Counted from the first letter of the stretch, positions 25,825 to 34,854 are shown. The stretch: DNA of 64,000 nt from Alcaligenes parafaecalis (GCF_026344135.1 NZ_JAPKNA010000003.1:1-64000); one strand, 5' to 3'. Made by a program: numbers and translations. Notes: generated by a model not told the origin, from the sequence alone.

Positions 25825-26997
25825 ATGGCTCAGCATGTAGACAAGCAAGCCGCCGCCGTCCTGCCGTTCTGGACTGGGGTCAAGCCACTGCAAGCAATTC
25901 TGCCGTCACAGGACCGTCTGGTTTTACATGCCGGGCCTCCTTTTCGCGATGCGGCAGAGTTACCGCCAGCCATCCGTAATTCGGTGCTGGTGGGAATCCT
26001 GTATGAAGGCTGGGCAAGCAGCAAGACAGAAGCACAAGCCTTGCTGGATGAGGGCGGAGTGCAGCTTGCGCCTGCCCAGGATTACGATGTGGTCGTTCCC
26101 TTGGCTGGCGTGGTGACACCTTCCATGTATGTGCTGGAGGTGAGCGACAGCAATCGGCCTGAGAACAAAAAGTACTCTGTGCTGAATGAAGGGATGCAGT
26201 GGTGCACCCGCCTGGGTATTTTTGCCGATGAAATGGTGCCGCATCTGCGCTGGCTGCATCAGGATCTGGGTTCAAGGCTGGCCACTCACTTTGGTGGTCC
26301 AGTCAATCTGGCTCCGATTGTGCAGGCTTCCCTGCTCAATGGTGATGATGGTCATGCCCGCACGATGCATGCCTCCGACTTGCTGGCCGACATTATTGTC
26401 TCCTGGGGCATTAATGATGAGCAAAGTACAAGCTTTCTCTACGGTGCGATGGCATGGGCCTTGAACTACTGGATGGCTGCCAGCGCCCTGATTCTGGCGA
26501 CGCAGGCACGCGCTGAAGGAGCAGATACCATTGTCAAAGTAGGTGGCAATGGCCTGCGCTTTGGTCTGCAACTGGCGGGTTCAAGCAACTGGTTGGTGGT
26601 AGATGCCCCTCTTATTGCCGGTCAGAAAGAAGCGGCTAAAGAACAGGCCCAGGCTCTGGGCGCTTTGGGCGATAGTGCGGTGGTGGATTTTCTGGGTCTG
26701 GGTGGGCAGTGTCTGGATCTGGCTGGCTTAAGTGCGAAGAACTTGCAGGCCTTTTTGCCCGCAGATTATCTGAGTCGGCAAAGCCGGTTTTTGATGACGC
26801 GTTTGCCTTTTCTGGCCGGGCGTCTGGGTGTGAGTGATATGGCTGCAATCAAAACCAGTGATACAGGGCCCCTGGTCTTGCTGGGCATGATTGATGCCGC
26901 TGGGGAGCAGGGTCGAATCGGGGGCGGAGTGGCAACCGTGGATGCCCAGTTGTTGCATCGTCTGAAGGAGTGGCAGCATGAAACGACAGTGGTTTAA
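25825..26997 (+). CDS. DUF1116 (AllG/YlbE-like) protein
   Basis: 390 residues with the DUF1116 pattern: HAGPPFRDAAELPPAIRNS, ILYEGWASSKTEAQALL, VVVPLAGVVTPSM, then YSVLNEG, and the later HAR-containing helix region. In E. coli the AllG (YlbE) member works with AllF (FdrA) and AllH as oxamate carbamoyltransferase in allantoin degradation. Neither partner is encoded in this window. It has a very strong AAGGAGG ribosome site, lies 9 nt after the unknown gene, and its last 20 nt overlap the amidase. A carbamoyl- or acyl-transfer step in the pathway is a reasonable guess, not shown. Confidence 0.78.
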   Translation: MAQHVDKQAAAVLPFWTGVKPLQAILPSQDRLVLHAGPPFRDAAELPPAIRNSVLVGILYEGWASSKTEAQALLDEGGVQLAPAQDYDVVVPLAGVVTPSMYVLEVSDSNRPENKKYSVLNEGMQWCTRLGIFADEMVPHLRWLHQDLGSRLATHFGGPVNLAPIVQASLLNGDDGHARTMHASDLLADIIVSWGINDEQSTSFLYGAMAWALNYWMAASALILATQARAEGADTIVKVGGNGLRFGLQLAGSSNWLVVDAPLIAGQKEAAKEQAQALGALGDSAVVDFLGLGGQCLDLAGLSAKNLQAFLPADYLSRQSRFLMTRLPFLAGRLGVSDMAAIKTSDTGPLVLLGMIDAAGEQGRIGGGVATVDAQLLHRLKEWQHETTVV

Positions 26998-28288
26998 GTT
27001 GCCCTTGCACCAGTTGCTGCATTCCCTGCATACAGGGGAGGCCACCTTGCCGGAGATCATGGCGTCTTTTTACGAACGCATTGCCGTTCGTGATGAAAAG
27101 GTGGGTGCCTGGCAGTATCTGATTGACCAGGAAGACTATCTGGCCGAATACGAAAGCCGCAGCGAGTTCTACAAGGCCTCGCCCTTGATGGGGCTGCCCT
27201 TCGCGGTCAAGGATGTGATTGATACGGCTGATATCCCCACCACCATGGGCTCGGCGATTCATCAGGATCGTATCCCGGATATGGATGCGTCTTGTGTGAC
27301 GGCCATGAAAGCGGCAGGCGGTATTTTGATGGGCAAAACCGTCACTACCGAATTTGCCTATTTTCAGGCGGGAAAAACGAGTAACCCCCATGATCCACAG
27401 CGCACGCCAGGTGGTTCGTCCAGTGGTTCCGCTGCGGCTGTGGCGGACTACATGGTGCCGATTGCCTTTGGGACTCAAACAGCGGCTTCGGTGATTCGGC
27501 CTACCTCGTTTTGTGGCTGCATTGGCTACGTAGGCAGCAAGAATGAGTTCTCCTTGCGCAATATCCAGCCCCTGGCTCAATCACTGGATTCGCTGGGCAT
27601 CATCAGCAACGATGTGCTCGATACCCTGTTGGTACGCAATATCCTGCTGCATAAATCCTTGAACCTGGCAGCACCGGGCACTCCGCAGTCTTATGTGTTT
27701 GCCACCTTCTCGGGGGAGGCTTTGGGTGATATTCAGGCTCCCATGCTGGAGACCTTGACGGCGTGCCAGCAAGCCTTGCAGGAGCAGGGGCATCAAGCCA
27801 TCGACTTTCCCTTTGTGGATGCCATCACAGAGTTGACGGCCTTGCATGCCCAGATCATGGCTTATGAAGTGGCCCGTAATCTGCTCTACGAGCAACAGCA
27901 GCCTGAAGCCTTGAGTACGCACATGCAGGGCTTGATGAGCAGCGGTCTGGCTTTGCCTTACAAGGAGTACATCATCGCCTTGCAGCGAGCCGATGAGCTT
28001 AAGCGCAGCTTGCTGCAGTGGTTTGAACGCGAGCAAGTGGACTTCATACTGGCACCCGCTGCGGCAGGGGTGGCCCCGTCTAAAACGGAAGGGACGGGGG
28101 CGCCTTTCATGAGCCGGGCCTGGCAGCTTGTCGGCCTTCCTGTTGTTTCCTTGCCTTTGGGCTATCACCAGAAAATGCCTCTGGGTTTGCAGTTGATTGG
28201 CAAGCCGCATCAAGATGATCTCTTGCTGTCGCAAGCCTTGCAATTGCAGCAACGGTTTCTAGGGGCAGGGGCCGCAGTGCTGGTGTAA
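26978..28288 (+). CDS. Amidase (amidase-signature family)
   Basis: 436-residue hydrolase with the Ser-cisSer-Lys triad: K78 (PFAVKDVID), S147 in PGGSSSGSAAA, and nucleophile S171 in GTQTAASVIRP. The spacing of 24 between the two serines is that of the family. It cleaves an amide to acid and ammonia; members also act on hydrolysable ureas or aryl amides. The start overlaps DUF1116 by 20 nt and has AAGGAG just upstream, so the two are coupled. It is the last gene before a strong terminator. Confidence 0.9.
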   Translation: MKRQWFKLPLHQLLHSLHTGEATLPEIMASFYERIAVRDEKVGAWQYLIDQEDYLAEYESRSEFYKASPLMGLPFAVKDVIDTADIPTTMGSAIHQDRIPDMDASCVTAMKAAGGILMGKTVTTEFAYFQAGKTSNPHDPQRTPGGSSSGSAAAVADYMVPIAFGTQTAASVIRPTSFCGCIGYVGSKNEFSLRNIQPLAQSLDSLGIISNDVLDTLLVRNILLHKSLNLAAPGTPQSYVFATFSGEALGDIQAPMLETLTACQQALQEQGHQAIDFPFVDAITELTALHAQIMAYEVARNLLYEQQQPEALSTHMQGLMSSGLALPYKEYIIALQRADELKRSLLQWFEREQVDFILAPAAAGVAPSKTEGTGAPFMSRAWQLVGLPVVSLPLGYHQKMPLGLQLIGKPHQDDLLLSQALQLQQRFLGAGAAVLV

Positions 28289-28311
28289 TGGTCTGCCTGC
28301 TTGCTGAAACT

Positions 28312-28342
28312 AAAACGTCCTGTTTTTACAGGACGTTTTTTT
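28312..28342 (+). terminator. Terminator of the Rieske-DUF1116-amidase operon
   Basis: AAAACGTCCTGT (28312-28323) pairs perfectly with ACAGGACGTTTT (28328-28339) around TTTT, and a T run follows. The A run on the other side could also serve the convergent minus-strand gene. Confidence 0.88.
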
Positions 28343-28356
28343 ATGGGCCGCGGTTC

Positions 28357-28791
28357 TTACAGCTTGGGCAGAAGGTATTTTTCAAATGCCCATTTCAGGC
28401 CATACAGCGCCGCCGCAATGATCGCAGCAATCATCAGGAAGTCGGCGCTGAACACGCTTTGCTGTTGATGCGGCAGTTCCATATAGACATGCTCATTGGC
28501 TGGGCGGGCGTAGGTCATGGGAGTGCTGGCCCTGGGTAAATCAGCTTGCAGGACGATGTAGCTGCCGTCGTTGGCAGCCTGCAGCAAGAGCTTGTCCACC
28601 TGGGTGTTTTGCAGGCCTGGCTCGTTCTGGTTTGTGCACAGACGCTGGGTGCCCTGGCTCCAGTTGTCCTGAGCATCAGGGCAGTAGGCATGAATCGTGT
28701 GCCCATTGCTGAATTCCACAGTCAGCCATCCTTCAGCGCGCGAGCTGTCATCGCTGCGTACCGTTACGTCTGTCAGGCTTATGGTGGTCAT
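28357..28791 (-). CDS. Hypothetical protein with one C-terminal membrane segment
   Basis: 144 residues, family not recognised. An N-terminal soluble part (VTVRSDDSSRAEGWLTVEFSNGH) and a single hydrophobic segment near the C-terminus (about 115-137, ADFLMIAAIIAAALYGLKW) followed by basic residues suggest a tail-anchored inner-membrane protein with the bulk in the cytoplasm. A GGGA ribosome site precedes the ATG. Its end lies 14 nt from the terminator of the convergent operon. Confidence 0.55.
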   Translation of the reverse strand: MTTISLTDVTVRSDDSSRAEGWLTVEFSNGHTIHAYCPDAQDNWSQGTQRLCTNQNEPGLQNTQVDKLLLQAANDGSYIVLQADLPRASTPMTYARPANEHVYMELPHQQQSVFSADFLMIAAIIAAALYGLKWAFEKYLLPKL

Positions 28792-28980
28792 ATCGGGTTT
28801 CCCTTTGGCAGCGCGCGCTCGTTCTTGGGTCTGCAGGAGGCAGGGAGTGAGTCTACTGTGGCTGTGTTCTATAGATAGAAGGCTATTCTATCGAAGCAGC
28901 TAAGGGAATATGCTTTTTGTATACGCTGAATTTCGTTTTTGTGAATAAGGTTTACCGTAAATCAATTCTTTTTCGGCATA

Positions 28981-29010
28981 AAAAAACAGCCCTGTAAAAC
29001 AGGGCTGTTT
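28981..29010 (-). terminator. Terminator after the MHS transporter gene
   Basis: AAACAGCCCTGT (28984-28995) and ACAGGGCTGTTT (28999-29010) form a 12-bp stem with an AAA loop. On the minus strand it ends in a T run (A run 28981-28986). Confidence 0.85.
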
Positions 29011-29040
29011 GATATCGACAATATGTCCAGATTTTAGCGT

Positions 29041-30420
29041 TTAGCCTGCATTGGCTTTACCCAAACTGCTGGCCGCTTTGCCATCAGGCACAGGTTCGGT
29101 GTGATAGCGGCGCAAGGGCTTGTTGGCCGTCTCGGGCATTAATACTGTGACCCAGAAAAAGCACAGCACAGCGACCACTGTCACGTAGAAAGCAGGAGCC
29201 AGATAGCTGCCGGTTTGTGTGGTCAGCCAGATAGCCAGGTACGGTGCAGTGCCACCGAAAATCGCGAAGGTGATGTTGTAGCACATGCTCGACGCGGTAT
29301 AGCGCATGTCAGTGGGGAACATCTCGGACAGCAGGGTGACGGCCACGACACTGGCGGCGACCTGACCAATCCCGATAATCAGCATCCCGATAATGGCGGC
29401 TTGCAAGGAGGCCCCATTGCTGACGATCATGTAGGCGGGAATGGTAAACAGCGCATGCCATACCGCAGCAAACTGCATCATTTTGCGACGGCCCACCTTG
29501 TCGGAAATAATCCCGGCAATCGGAGTCAGGGCAGTAACGAACAGCAAGGCAACCATATTGGCGGTCAGGGACTGGACCGACGACAAACCAATGACGGTAC
29601 GCAGGAAGGTGTTCATGTAGGTGGAGAAGATGTAGAAGGACAGGGCGTACAGCACGATAAAGCCGCCCAGCTTCACAATATTGGAACCTTCCGCCTTGAA
29701 TACCTGCGAGGCGCTGTAGCTGATCTGGCCCTTTTTCTCTGCCCGCATTTGTTGGAACTCGGGCGATTCGGCCAGGTGGTCACGAATGAAGAAAGCCACA
29801 ATCCCCATAGGAATAGCCAGCAGGAAAATGGTGCGCCAGCCCCAGTCGCCCATCGCCTCGGTGCCGACAATTGCGGCCAGACCCGCGCTGATCCCGGCGG
29901 CCAGCGCAAAGGCAAAGTAGGTTGCGCCGGACATGGCCCAGGCGTAGGAATTGCGCTTGTTCATGGGACTGTGTTCAACGGTGTATATGGTGGCGCCGGT
30001 GTATTCGCCACCCGCCGACAGCCCCTGAATACAGCGGATGATGATCAGCAGAATCGGTGCCCAGATACCAATGCTGTGGTAGGTGGGAATCAGGCCAATA
30101 GCGGCGGTAGAGCCAGACATCAGCAGAACCGTCAGGGCCAGAATCTTCTTGCGGCCAATCCGGTCACCCAGCCTGCCAAAGTAAATGCCCCCCAAGGGCC
30201 GCACAATGAACGAGACCAGGAACACCGCAAAGGTGGCCAGCAAGCCTGCCATCTTGTCTTCGGTCGGGAAGAAGTTCTGTGCAATATAGACGGCCATATA
30301 GCCGAATAAAGCAAAATCAAACCACTCAACAATGGTGCCCGCCGCCGAACCCATCATTACTTTTTTAATATGGCCGGTATCGGTATGCTCCGATTCGGCC
30401 ACGGTGTTTGCCCTTTGCAT
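29041..30420 (-). CDS. MFS transporter, metabolite:H+ symporter (MHS) family
   Basis: 459 residues with 12 predicted transmembrane segments and the MHS signature GGIYFGRLGDRIGRKK (about 78-93) in the first cytoplasmic loop. Relatives (ProP, KgtP, ShiA, citrate and dicarboxylate carriers) import organic acids or compatible solutes with protons. The ATG at 30420 has GAGGAG nearby. It is divergent from a LysR gene across 309 nt, the usual arrangement for an inducible uptake system. The substrate is unknown; it may feed the neighbouring Rieske/amidase pathway. Confidence 0.88.
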   Translation of the reverse strand: MQRANTVAESEHTDTGHIKKVMMGSAAGTIVEWFDFALFGYMAVYIAQNFFPTEDKMAGLLATFAVFLVSFIVRPLGGIYFGRLGDRIGRKKILALTVLLMSGSTAAIGLIPTYHSIGIWAPILLIIIRCIQGLSAGGEYTGATIYTVEHSPMNKRNSYAWAMSGATYFAFALAAGISAGLAAIVGTEAMGDWGWRTIFLLAIPMGIVAFFIRDHLAESPEFQQMRAEKKGQISYSASQVFKAEGSNIVKLGGFIVLYALSFYIFSTYMNTFLRTVIGLSSVQSLTANMVALLFVTALTPIAGIISDKVGRRKMMQFAAVWHALFTIPAYMIVSNGASLQAAIIGMLIIGIGQVAASVVAVTLLSEMFPTDMRYTASSMCYNITFAIFGGTAPYLAIWLTTQTGSYLAPAFYVTVVAVLCFFWVTVLMPETANKPLRRYHTEPVPDGKAASSLGKANAG

Positions 30421-30729
30421 ACTTATGTCTCCTCAAGTATTGGGACTATCTGTTTTTTCTGAAATCAAACCCTGTGGGGCTGTCTGTTTTTATTATTGAT
30501 ACCTTGGTATTCGTTTTATTAATGGTGATTCAAACGTCGAATAAAAAATCGACGGGAACGAGGTCATGGTCTCCTTTGTGTCTGGGTCTGCATCAGCTCG
30601 GAACACTGGCGTAAACAGGCCGACTGACGCGTGATTGATAAGCTAAACCTCTGCAAATTGCTTGTCCATTCACTATTCGCGCACTATTATTGATCGAGAT
30701 GTTATTAATCAAAAAAAACGAGCTGAGCC
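30421..30729. other. Divergent regulatory region between MHS transporter and LysR
   Basis: No gene is seen. The region is AT-rich. A short inverted repeat CGTCGA (30535-30540)/TCGACG (30549-30554) spans an A-rich spacer and is a candidate regulator site. LysR proteins usually act from such shared intergenic regions, so both promoters are expected here; I cannot assign precise boxes. Confidence 0.45.
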
Positions 30730-31650
30730 ATGATCCCTGGACGTCTTGATTTGCATCACCTGCGTGCCTTTAAAACGGTGGCTGAACAATTGCATTTCAA
30801 GAAGGCGGCCGAGCTGCTGCACATCACACAGCCGGGGCTGACGCGCATTATCAAAAAGCTGGAAGAGGACTTGCAGGTAGATCTGTTTGAGCGCAGCACG
30901 CGCCAGGTCAGGCTGACAGCGGCAGGGTTCCTGTTATTACAAGAAATAGAGCAGGTTTTTGTGCATCTGGAGCGCGGGATTGAACTGGCCCAGAAAGCCA
31001 AGTTTGGCGATATTGGTCACCTGATCATTGCCTATAACGACTACGCCGTGCAGGACGTGCTGCCCCGAACGCTGGAGCACTTCAAGCAGCAGTACTCGAA
31101 CATCACAACCGATTTGTTATATATGCCCACCCAGCAGCAGATTCAGGGTTTGCAGCAGGGCAGCCTGGACCTGGGTTTTGGTTTTGCCTTCTCGGACGAC
31201 CCCGAGGAACTGGGTGTGCAGTGGAAGCCGGTATGCCGGGATGATCCTATCGTTCTTCTGCAAAGTGATCACCCGCTGGCAAAGGAAAAGTCGATTCCTT
31301 TGGTGGAGCTGGCCAATGAGCGCTTTGTGGTGGGTAGCAAGACGCATTGGCAGGTCTGGCGACGTTATTTTTATTCCTTGTGCCGACATGCCGGTTTTCA
31401 TCCTAATTCCGTGCAGGAAGCCAGCACCATTACCGGCATCATGAGCATGGTGGCGGCCAATATCGGCATTGCCGTGTTGTCTCAGTCTTTGCGCAAATAC
31501 GTGCATCGTGATCTGGTGGCCATTGATCTGGACTTGTCGGGCCAGCATCCACAGTCCTTTATCAACATCATGTGGCAGGAAAGTAATGCCAATCCCTGTG
31601 TGCCCTTGTTTATTCAGACCATCTCTTCAGAGCTGATGAAGGCGGGCTAG
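30730..31650 (+). CDS. LysR-family regulator (CbnR/BenM type)
   Basis: 306 residues: N-terminal winged helix-turn-helix (about 7-65, HFKKAAELLHITQPGLTRIIKKLEEDL) and a LysR substrate-binding domain with a late TITGIMSMVAANIGIAVLS stretch. Relatives regulate aromatic and organic-acid catabolism. Divergent to the MHS transporter, which it probably controls. The inducer is unknown. Confidence 0.88.
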   Translation: MIPGRLDLHHLRAFKTVAEQLHFKKAAELLHITQPGLTRIIKKLEEDLQVDLFERSTRQVRLTAAGFLLLQEIEQVFVHLERGIELAQKAKFGDIGHLIIAYNDYAVQDVLPRTLEHFKQQYSNITTDLLYMPTQQQIQGLQQGSLDLGFGFAFSDDPEELGVQWKPVCRDDPIVLLQSDHPLAKEKSIPLVELANERFVVGSKTHWQVWRRYFYSLCRHAGFHPNSVQEASTITGIMSMVAANIGIAVLSQSLRKYVHRDLVAIDLDLSGQHPQSFINIMWQESNANPCVPLFIQTISSELMKAG

Positions 31651-31746
31651 GCCGCTTTGAGTATTTCTCATGGGTCTTTGACGAGCGGTCATGATTGAAG
31701 TGGGGCGGTTTTGCTACATTGCCATTTTCAAATACCGGCCCTGCTC

Positions 31747-32163
31747 ATGAGTACCACTGAAATTCAATTTGGCTTTGACCACGCCATGCTGCGCGTTCTG
31801 GATCTGGAGCGATCTCTGGCGTTCTACCGGGATACGCTGGGCATGAAAGTTGTACGACACACAGACTATGAGTCCGGTCGATTCAGTAATGTGTTTCTCA
31901 GCTTTGATGAAGCCACGCAATCCAGTCTGGAGCTGACCTGGAACTGGGATCAGAACGAGCCTTATGAAAAGGGCGGCGCATTTGGTCATCTGGCCCTGAT
32001 GGTCAAAGACGTTCATCAGGCGGTGCGCTATCTTGAAGAGCGTGGGGTCAAGGTCAAGACACCTCCAAAGCAGATGAATCATGGCAAACGCACGATTGCG
32101 TTTGTGTTCGATCCGGACGAGTACCTGATTGAGTTGGTGGAGCCGCTGACTTTGCCGGGCTAG
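31747..32163 (+). CDS. gloA: Lactoylglutathione lyase (glyoxalase I)
   Basis: Converts the methylglyoxal-glutathione hemithioacetal into S-lactoylglutathione. From the ATG at 31747, 138 residues. The four metal ligands are H12, E62, H81 and E129, spaced like E. coli H5-E56-H74-E122. The frame is open for 12 codons further upstream, but the start MSTTEIQFGFDHAMLRV aligns with the family. Compared with the E. coli enzyme there is a longer loop after the first strand. A bidirectional terminator follows. Confidence 0.85.
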   Translation: MSTTEIQFGFDHAMLRVLDLERSLAFYRDTLGMKVVRHTDYESGRFSNVFLSFDEATQSSLELTWNWDQNEPYEKGGAFGHLALMVKDVHQAVRYLEERGVKVKTPPKQMNHGKRTIAFVFDPDEYLIELVEPLTLPG

Positions 32164-32212
32164 GCTCGGTCTCGGATGCCATGTTGGAGAGTCCGGTTTG
32201 CTGGCCTGAGTA

Positions 32213-32258
32213 AAACAAAGACCATGCACCGTTGCGGTGATGGTCTTTGTTTGTTTTT
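32213..32258. terminator. Bidirectional terminator between gloA and ubiD
   Basis: AAACAAAGACCAT (32213-32225) pairs with ATGGTCTTTGTTT (32240-32252); TTTTT follows on the plus strand. The inner 14 nt have a shorter CACCG/CGGTG stem. The genes converge, so it can serve both directions. Confidence 0.8.
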
Positions 32259-32287
32259 GAATGCGCCGGATGAAGGCACGTTCTGAT

Positions 32288-33832
32288 TTACAGCCCCAGT
32301 GAACCCCACATATCGTCCACTTTCTTCTTGGTGGACTCATCCATCTTGATAGGTGTGCCCCATTCGCGCTGGGTCTCTCCCGGCCATTTGTTGGTGGCAT
32401 CCATACCCATCTTGCCGCCCAGTCCCGAGACCGGCGAGGCAAAGTCCAGATAGTCGATGGGTGTGTTCTCGACCAGCACGGTATCGCGCACCGGGTCCAT
32501 ACGAGTAGTCATGGCCCAGATCACTTCCTTCCAGTCGCGCGTGTTCACATCCTCGTCCACCACCACGATGAACTTGGTGTACATGAACTGGCGCAAGATG
32601 CTCCAGACGCCGAACATCACGCGCTTGGCATGGCCTGCGTACTGCTTGCGAATCGACACGACGGCCAGTCGGTAGCTGCAGCCTTCGGGTGGCAGGTAGA
32701 AGTCCACAATTTCAGGCAATTGCTTGCGCAGCAAAGGCACAAAAACTTCGTTCAGCGCAACGCCCAGAACAGCAGGCTCATCGGGCGGTTTGCCGGTGTA
32801 GGTGCTGTGATAAATCGGGTTGCGGCGCATGGTGATGCGCTCGACGGTAAAGACCGGGAACCAGTCTTGCTCGTTGTAGTAGCCGGTGTGATCGCCATAA
32901 GGGCCTTCCAGTGCCATCTCGTAGCTGCTGTCGGCAGGCGGCTTCATGCCTTCGGGGACTTCGGGAGCCAGAGCATCCGGGTGATCGCTGGGCAGGATAT
33001 GACCTTCCAGCACAATTTCGGCCCAGGCGGGCACGGACAAATCGCTACCCAGGGCTTTGGCCACTTCGGTGCGCGAGCCGCGCAGCAAACCGGCAAACTG
33101 GTATTCGGACAGGCTGTCAGGAACGGGTGTCACGGCACCCAGAATCGTGGCCGGGTCAGTACCCAGGGCGACTGCAATCGGGAAGGGTTTGCCGGGGTTG
33201 CTCAGCGCATGATCGCGGAAATCCAGGGCACCGCCACGGTGGGACAACCAGCGCATGATCAGCTTGTTGCGGCCAATCAACTGCTGGCGGTAAATGCCCA
33301 GGTTCTGGCGTTTGGCGTGAGGGCCTTTGGTAATGACCAGGCCCCAGGTCAGCAAGGGAGCCACGTCACCGGGCCAGCACAGTTGCAAGGGAATCTGGTT
33401 CAGATCCACATCCTTGCCTTCCAGCACCACTTCCTGACACGCGGGAGAGCGGACATTCTTGGGGCTCATATCCCACAGGGCGGACTTGAGCATGGATACC
33501 TTGGACAAGGCATCACGCATCCCGGTGGGGGCTTGCGGCTCTTTCAGATTGGCCAGCAGCTCGCCAGTGTCGCGTAATGCCGACACATCCTGAGCACCCA
33601 TGCCCCAGGCGACGCGTTGGGGCGTGCCGAACAAGTTGGCCAGGACGGGCATGGCCGCTTTGGAGCCTTGATGCTGGGCGTTTTCAAACAGAAGCGCCGG
33701 TCCACCGGCACGCAGTACCCTGTCACTGATTTCAGTCATTTCCAGCGAGGTGGAAACTGGCTGCGTAATCCGTTTCAGATCGCCCTTGGCTTCAAGCTGG
33801 GCAATAAAGTCTCTCAAGTCACGGTATTTCAC
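32288..33832 (-). CDS. ubiD: 4-hydroxy-3-polyprenylbenzoate decarboxylase UbiD
   Basis: Decarboxylates 3-polyprenyl-4-hydroxybenzoate in ubiquinone synthesis using prenylated FMN. 514 residues, normal length. The N-terminus (MKYRDLRDFIAQLEAKGDLKRI) and the core stretches KGPHAKRQNLGIYRQQLIG and EGPYGDHTGYYNEQD are typical; the latter carries the conserved acidic residue used in catalysis. No ubiX gene, which makes the cofactor, is seen in this window. Confidence 0.95.
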   Translation of the reverse strand: MKYRDLRDFIAQLEAKGDLKRITQPVSTSLEMTEISDRVLRAGGPALLFENAQHQGSKAAMPVLANLFGTPQRVAWGMGAQDVSALRDTGELLANLKEPQAPTGMRDALSKVSMLKSALWDMSPKNVRSPACQEVVLEGKDVDLNQIPLQLCWPGDVAPLLTWGLVITKGPHAKRQNLGIYRQQLIGRNKLIMRWLSHRGGALDFRDHALSNPGKPFPIAVALGTDPATILGAVTPVPDSLSEYQFAGLLRGSRTEVAKALGSDLSVPAWAEIVLEGHILPSDHPDALAPEVPEGMKPPADSSYEMALEGPYGDHTGYYNEQDWFPVFTVERITMRRNPIYHSTYTGKPPDEPAVLGVALNEVFVPLLRKQLPEIVDFYLPPEGCSYRLAVVSIRKQYAGHAKRVMFGVWSILRQFMYTKFIVVVDEDVNTRDWKEVIWAMTTRMDPVRDTVLVENTPIDYLDFASPVSGLGGKMGMDATNKWPGETQREWGTPIKMDESTKKKVDDMWGSLGL

Positions 33833-33974
33833 AGAAGAACGGGGCTCCGCTTACAGATAGTTAGGTGGTAAAGAACCTGCCCAAGATCTTTTTATGTCTT
33901 GCGGGAACCATGCAAAGACCTTGACCGGGTTCTAAGGTTAACATCGGGCAGTTAGCAATACTAAGGATGATCCC

Positions 33975-34814
33975 ATGGGCTTCCAAGATATGGACTATGT
34001 ACTTAGTCGCTCGGCCCGCACCCTGACGTATCGCATCGGCGAGTTTGTGCACGTGTGTGCCATGTACCTGGGCATTGCCGTACTGGTGACGATTGCAGCC
34101 TGTGTGGTTGTGCCATCGATGCGCGCTCAGTTTAACCAGCTTTATACCGGTCTCGTGCAAACCCTGCGTCCCGAGGCGGTGAAATACGATGCGTACAGCC
34201 AGTCGGTCTGGCCTGCGGATAAAACCCAGCCCGCTTTGTCGGAAGAGGGCGAGGACTTGAGCCAGACGGAACAGCAGCAAGCGGTTTCTACGTATCAAGG
34301 CTTTATGAAGAACTTGCGTGCGTCGGTAACTGGGCAGCCCATTGCGGGCGTCACTGCGGCCCAGCAGCAGGCCTTGCGCAGCTATCTGGCGCGCAAGTAC
34401 AAGATTGCCTATTCCGTGGCCGGAGCCTTGATCCACACGGCGTTTATCGTGGGCAAGGAAAAGAATCTGGACCCGCAACTGATTCTGGCTGTGATTGCCA
34501 TTGAGTCACGCTACAACCCCTATGCGGAAAGTCATGTGGGGGCGCAGGGCCTGATGCAGGTGATGACCAAAGTCCATAAAGAGAAGTTCGATATCTATAT
34601 GGAAGGGACGTTGGCGGTGCTGAGTCCGGAGGCGAATATTCGCGTGGGTGGGCAGATTCTGTCGGACTGTATTCGTCGCCGTGGTTCGATTGAAGGTGGC
34701 TTGGCCTGTTATGTCGGGGCGACTGGGCCTAGCGATGGTGGCTACGGTGCAAAAGTGCTGGCAGAACGCCGCCGCATTGCCTTGGCCTCGGGCATCCCGA
34801 TTCGCGCACGCTAA
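33975..34814 (+). CDS. Membrane-anchored lytic transglycosylase (SLT domain)
   Basis: 279 residues with one N-terminal transmembrane segment (about 27-47) and a C-terminal lysozyme-like SLT domain (about 145-270) that cleaves peptidoglycan glycan strands. The catalytic Glu is E177 in AVIAIESRYNPYAES, followed by the family motif VGAQGLMQVM. The segment between (55-140) is polar and Gln/Ala-rich. The start at 33975 has AAGGATG just upstream; a second ATG at 33990 is also possible. No lipobox is seen, so anchoring is by the uncleaved membrane helix. Confidence 0.88.
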   Translation: MGFQDMDYVLSRSARTLTYRIGEFVHVCAMYLGIAVLVTIAACVVVPSMRAQFNQLYTGLVQTLRPEAVKYDAYSQSVWPADKTQPALSEEGEDLSQTEQQQAVSTYQGFMKNLRASVTGQPIAGVTAAQQQALRSYLARKYKIAYSVAGALIHTAFIVGKEKNLDPQLILAVIAIESRYNPYAESHVGAQGLMQVMTKVHKEKFDIYMEGTLAVLSPEANIRVGGQILSDCIRRRGSIEGGLACYVGATGPSDGGYGAKVLAERRRIALASGIPIRAR

Positions 34815-34827
34815 GCGGTCTGAGCAG

Positions 34828-34854
34828 AAAAAGAAATCGGGCCTTGCGGCCCGA
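34828..34854 (-). terminator. Terminator after the aminotransferase gene
   Basis: TCGGGCC (34837-34843) and GGCCCGA (34848-34854) form a stem around TTGC. On the minus strand it is followed by a T-rich run (the A-rich 34828-34836). It lies between two convergent genes. Confidence 0.65.

Noticed and set aside
20923..31650. Alcaligenes direct ammonia oxidation (dnf) or picolinate (pic) genes
   Set aside because: The accessory cluster was considered because the organism looks like Alcaligenes, but the family content (Rieske oxygenase, DUF1116, amidase) does not match what I know of these clusters.
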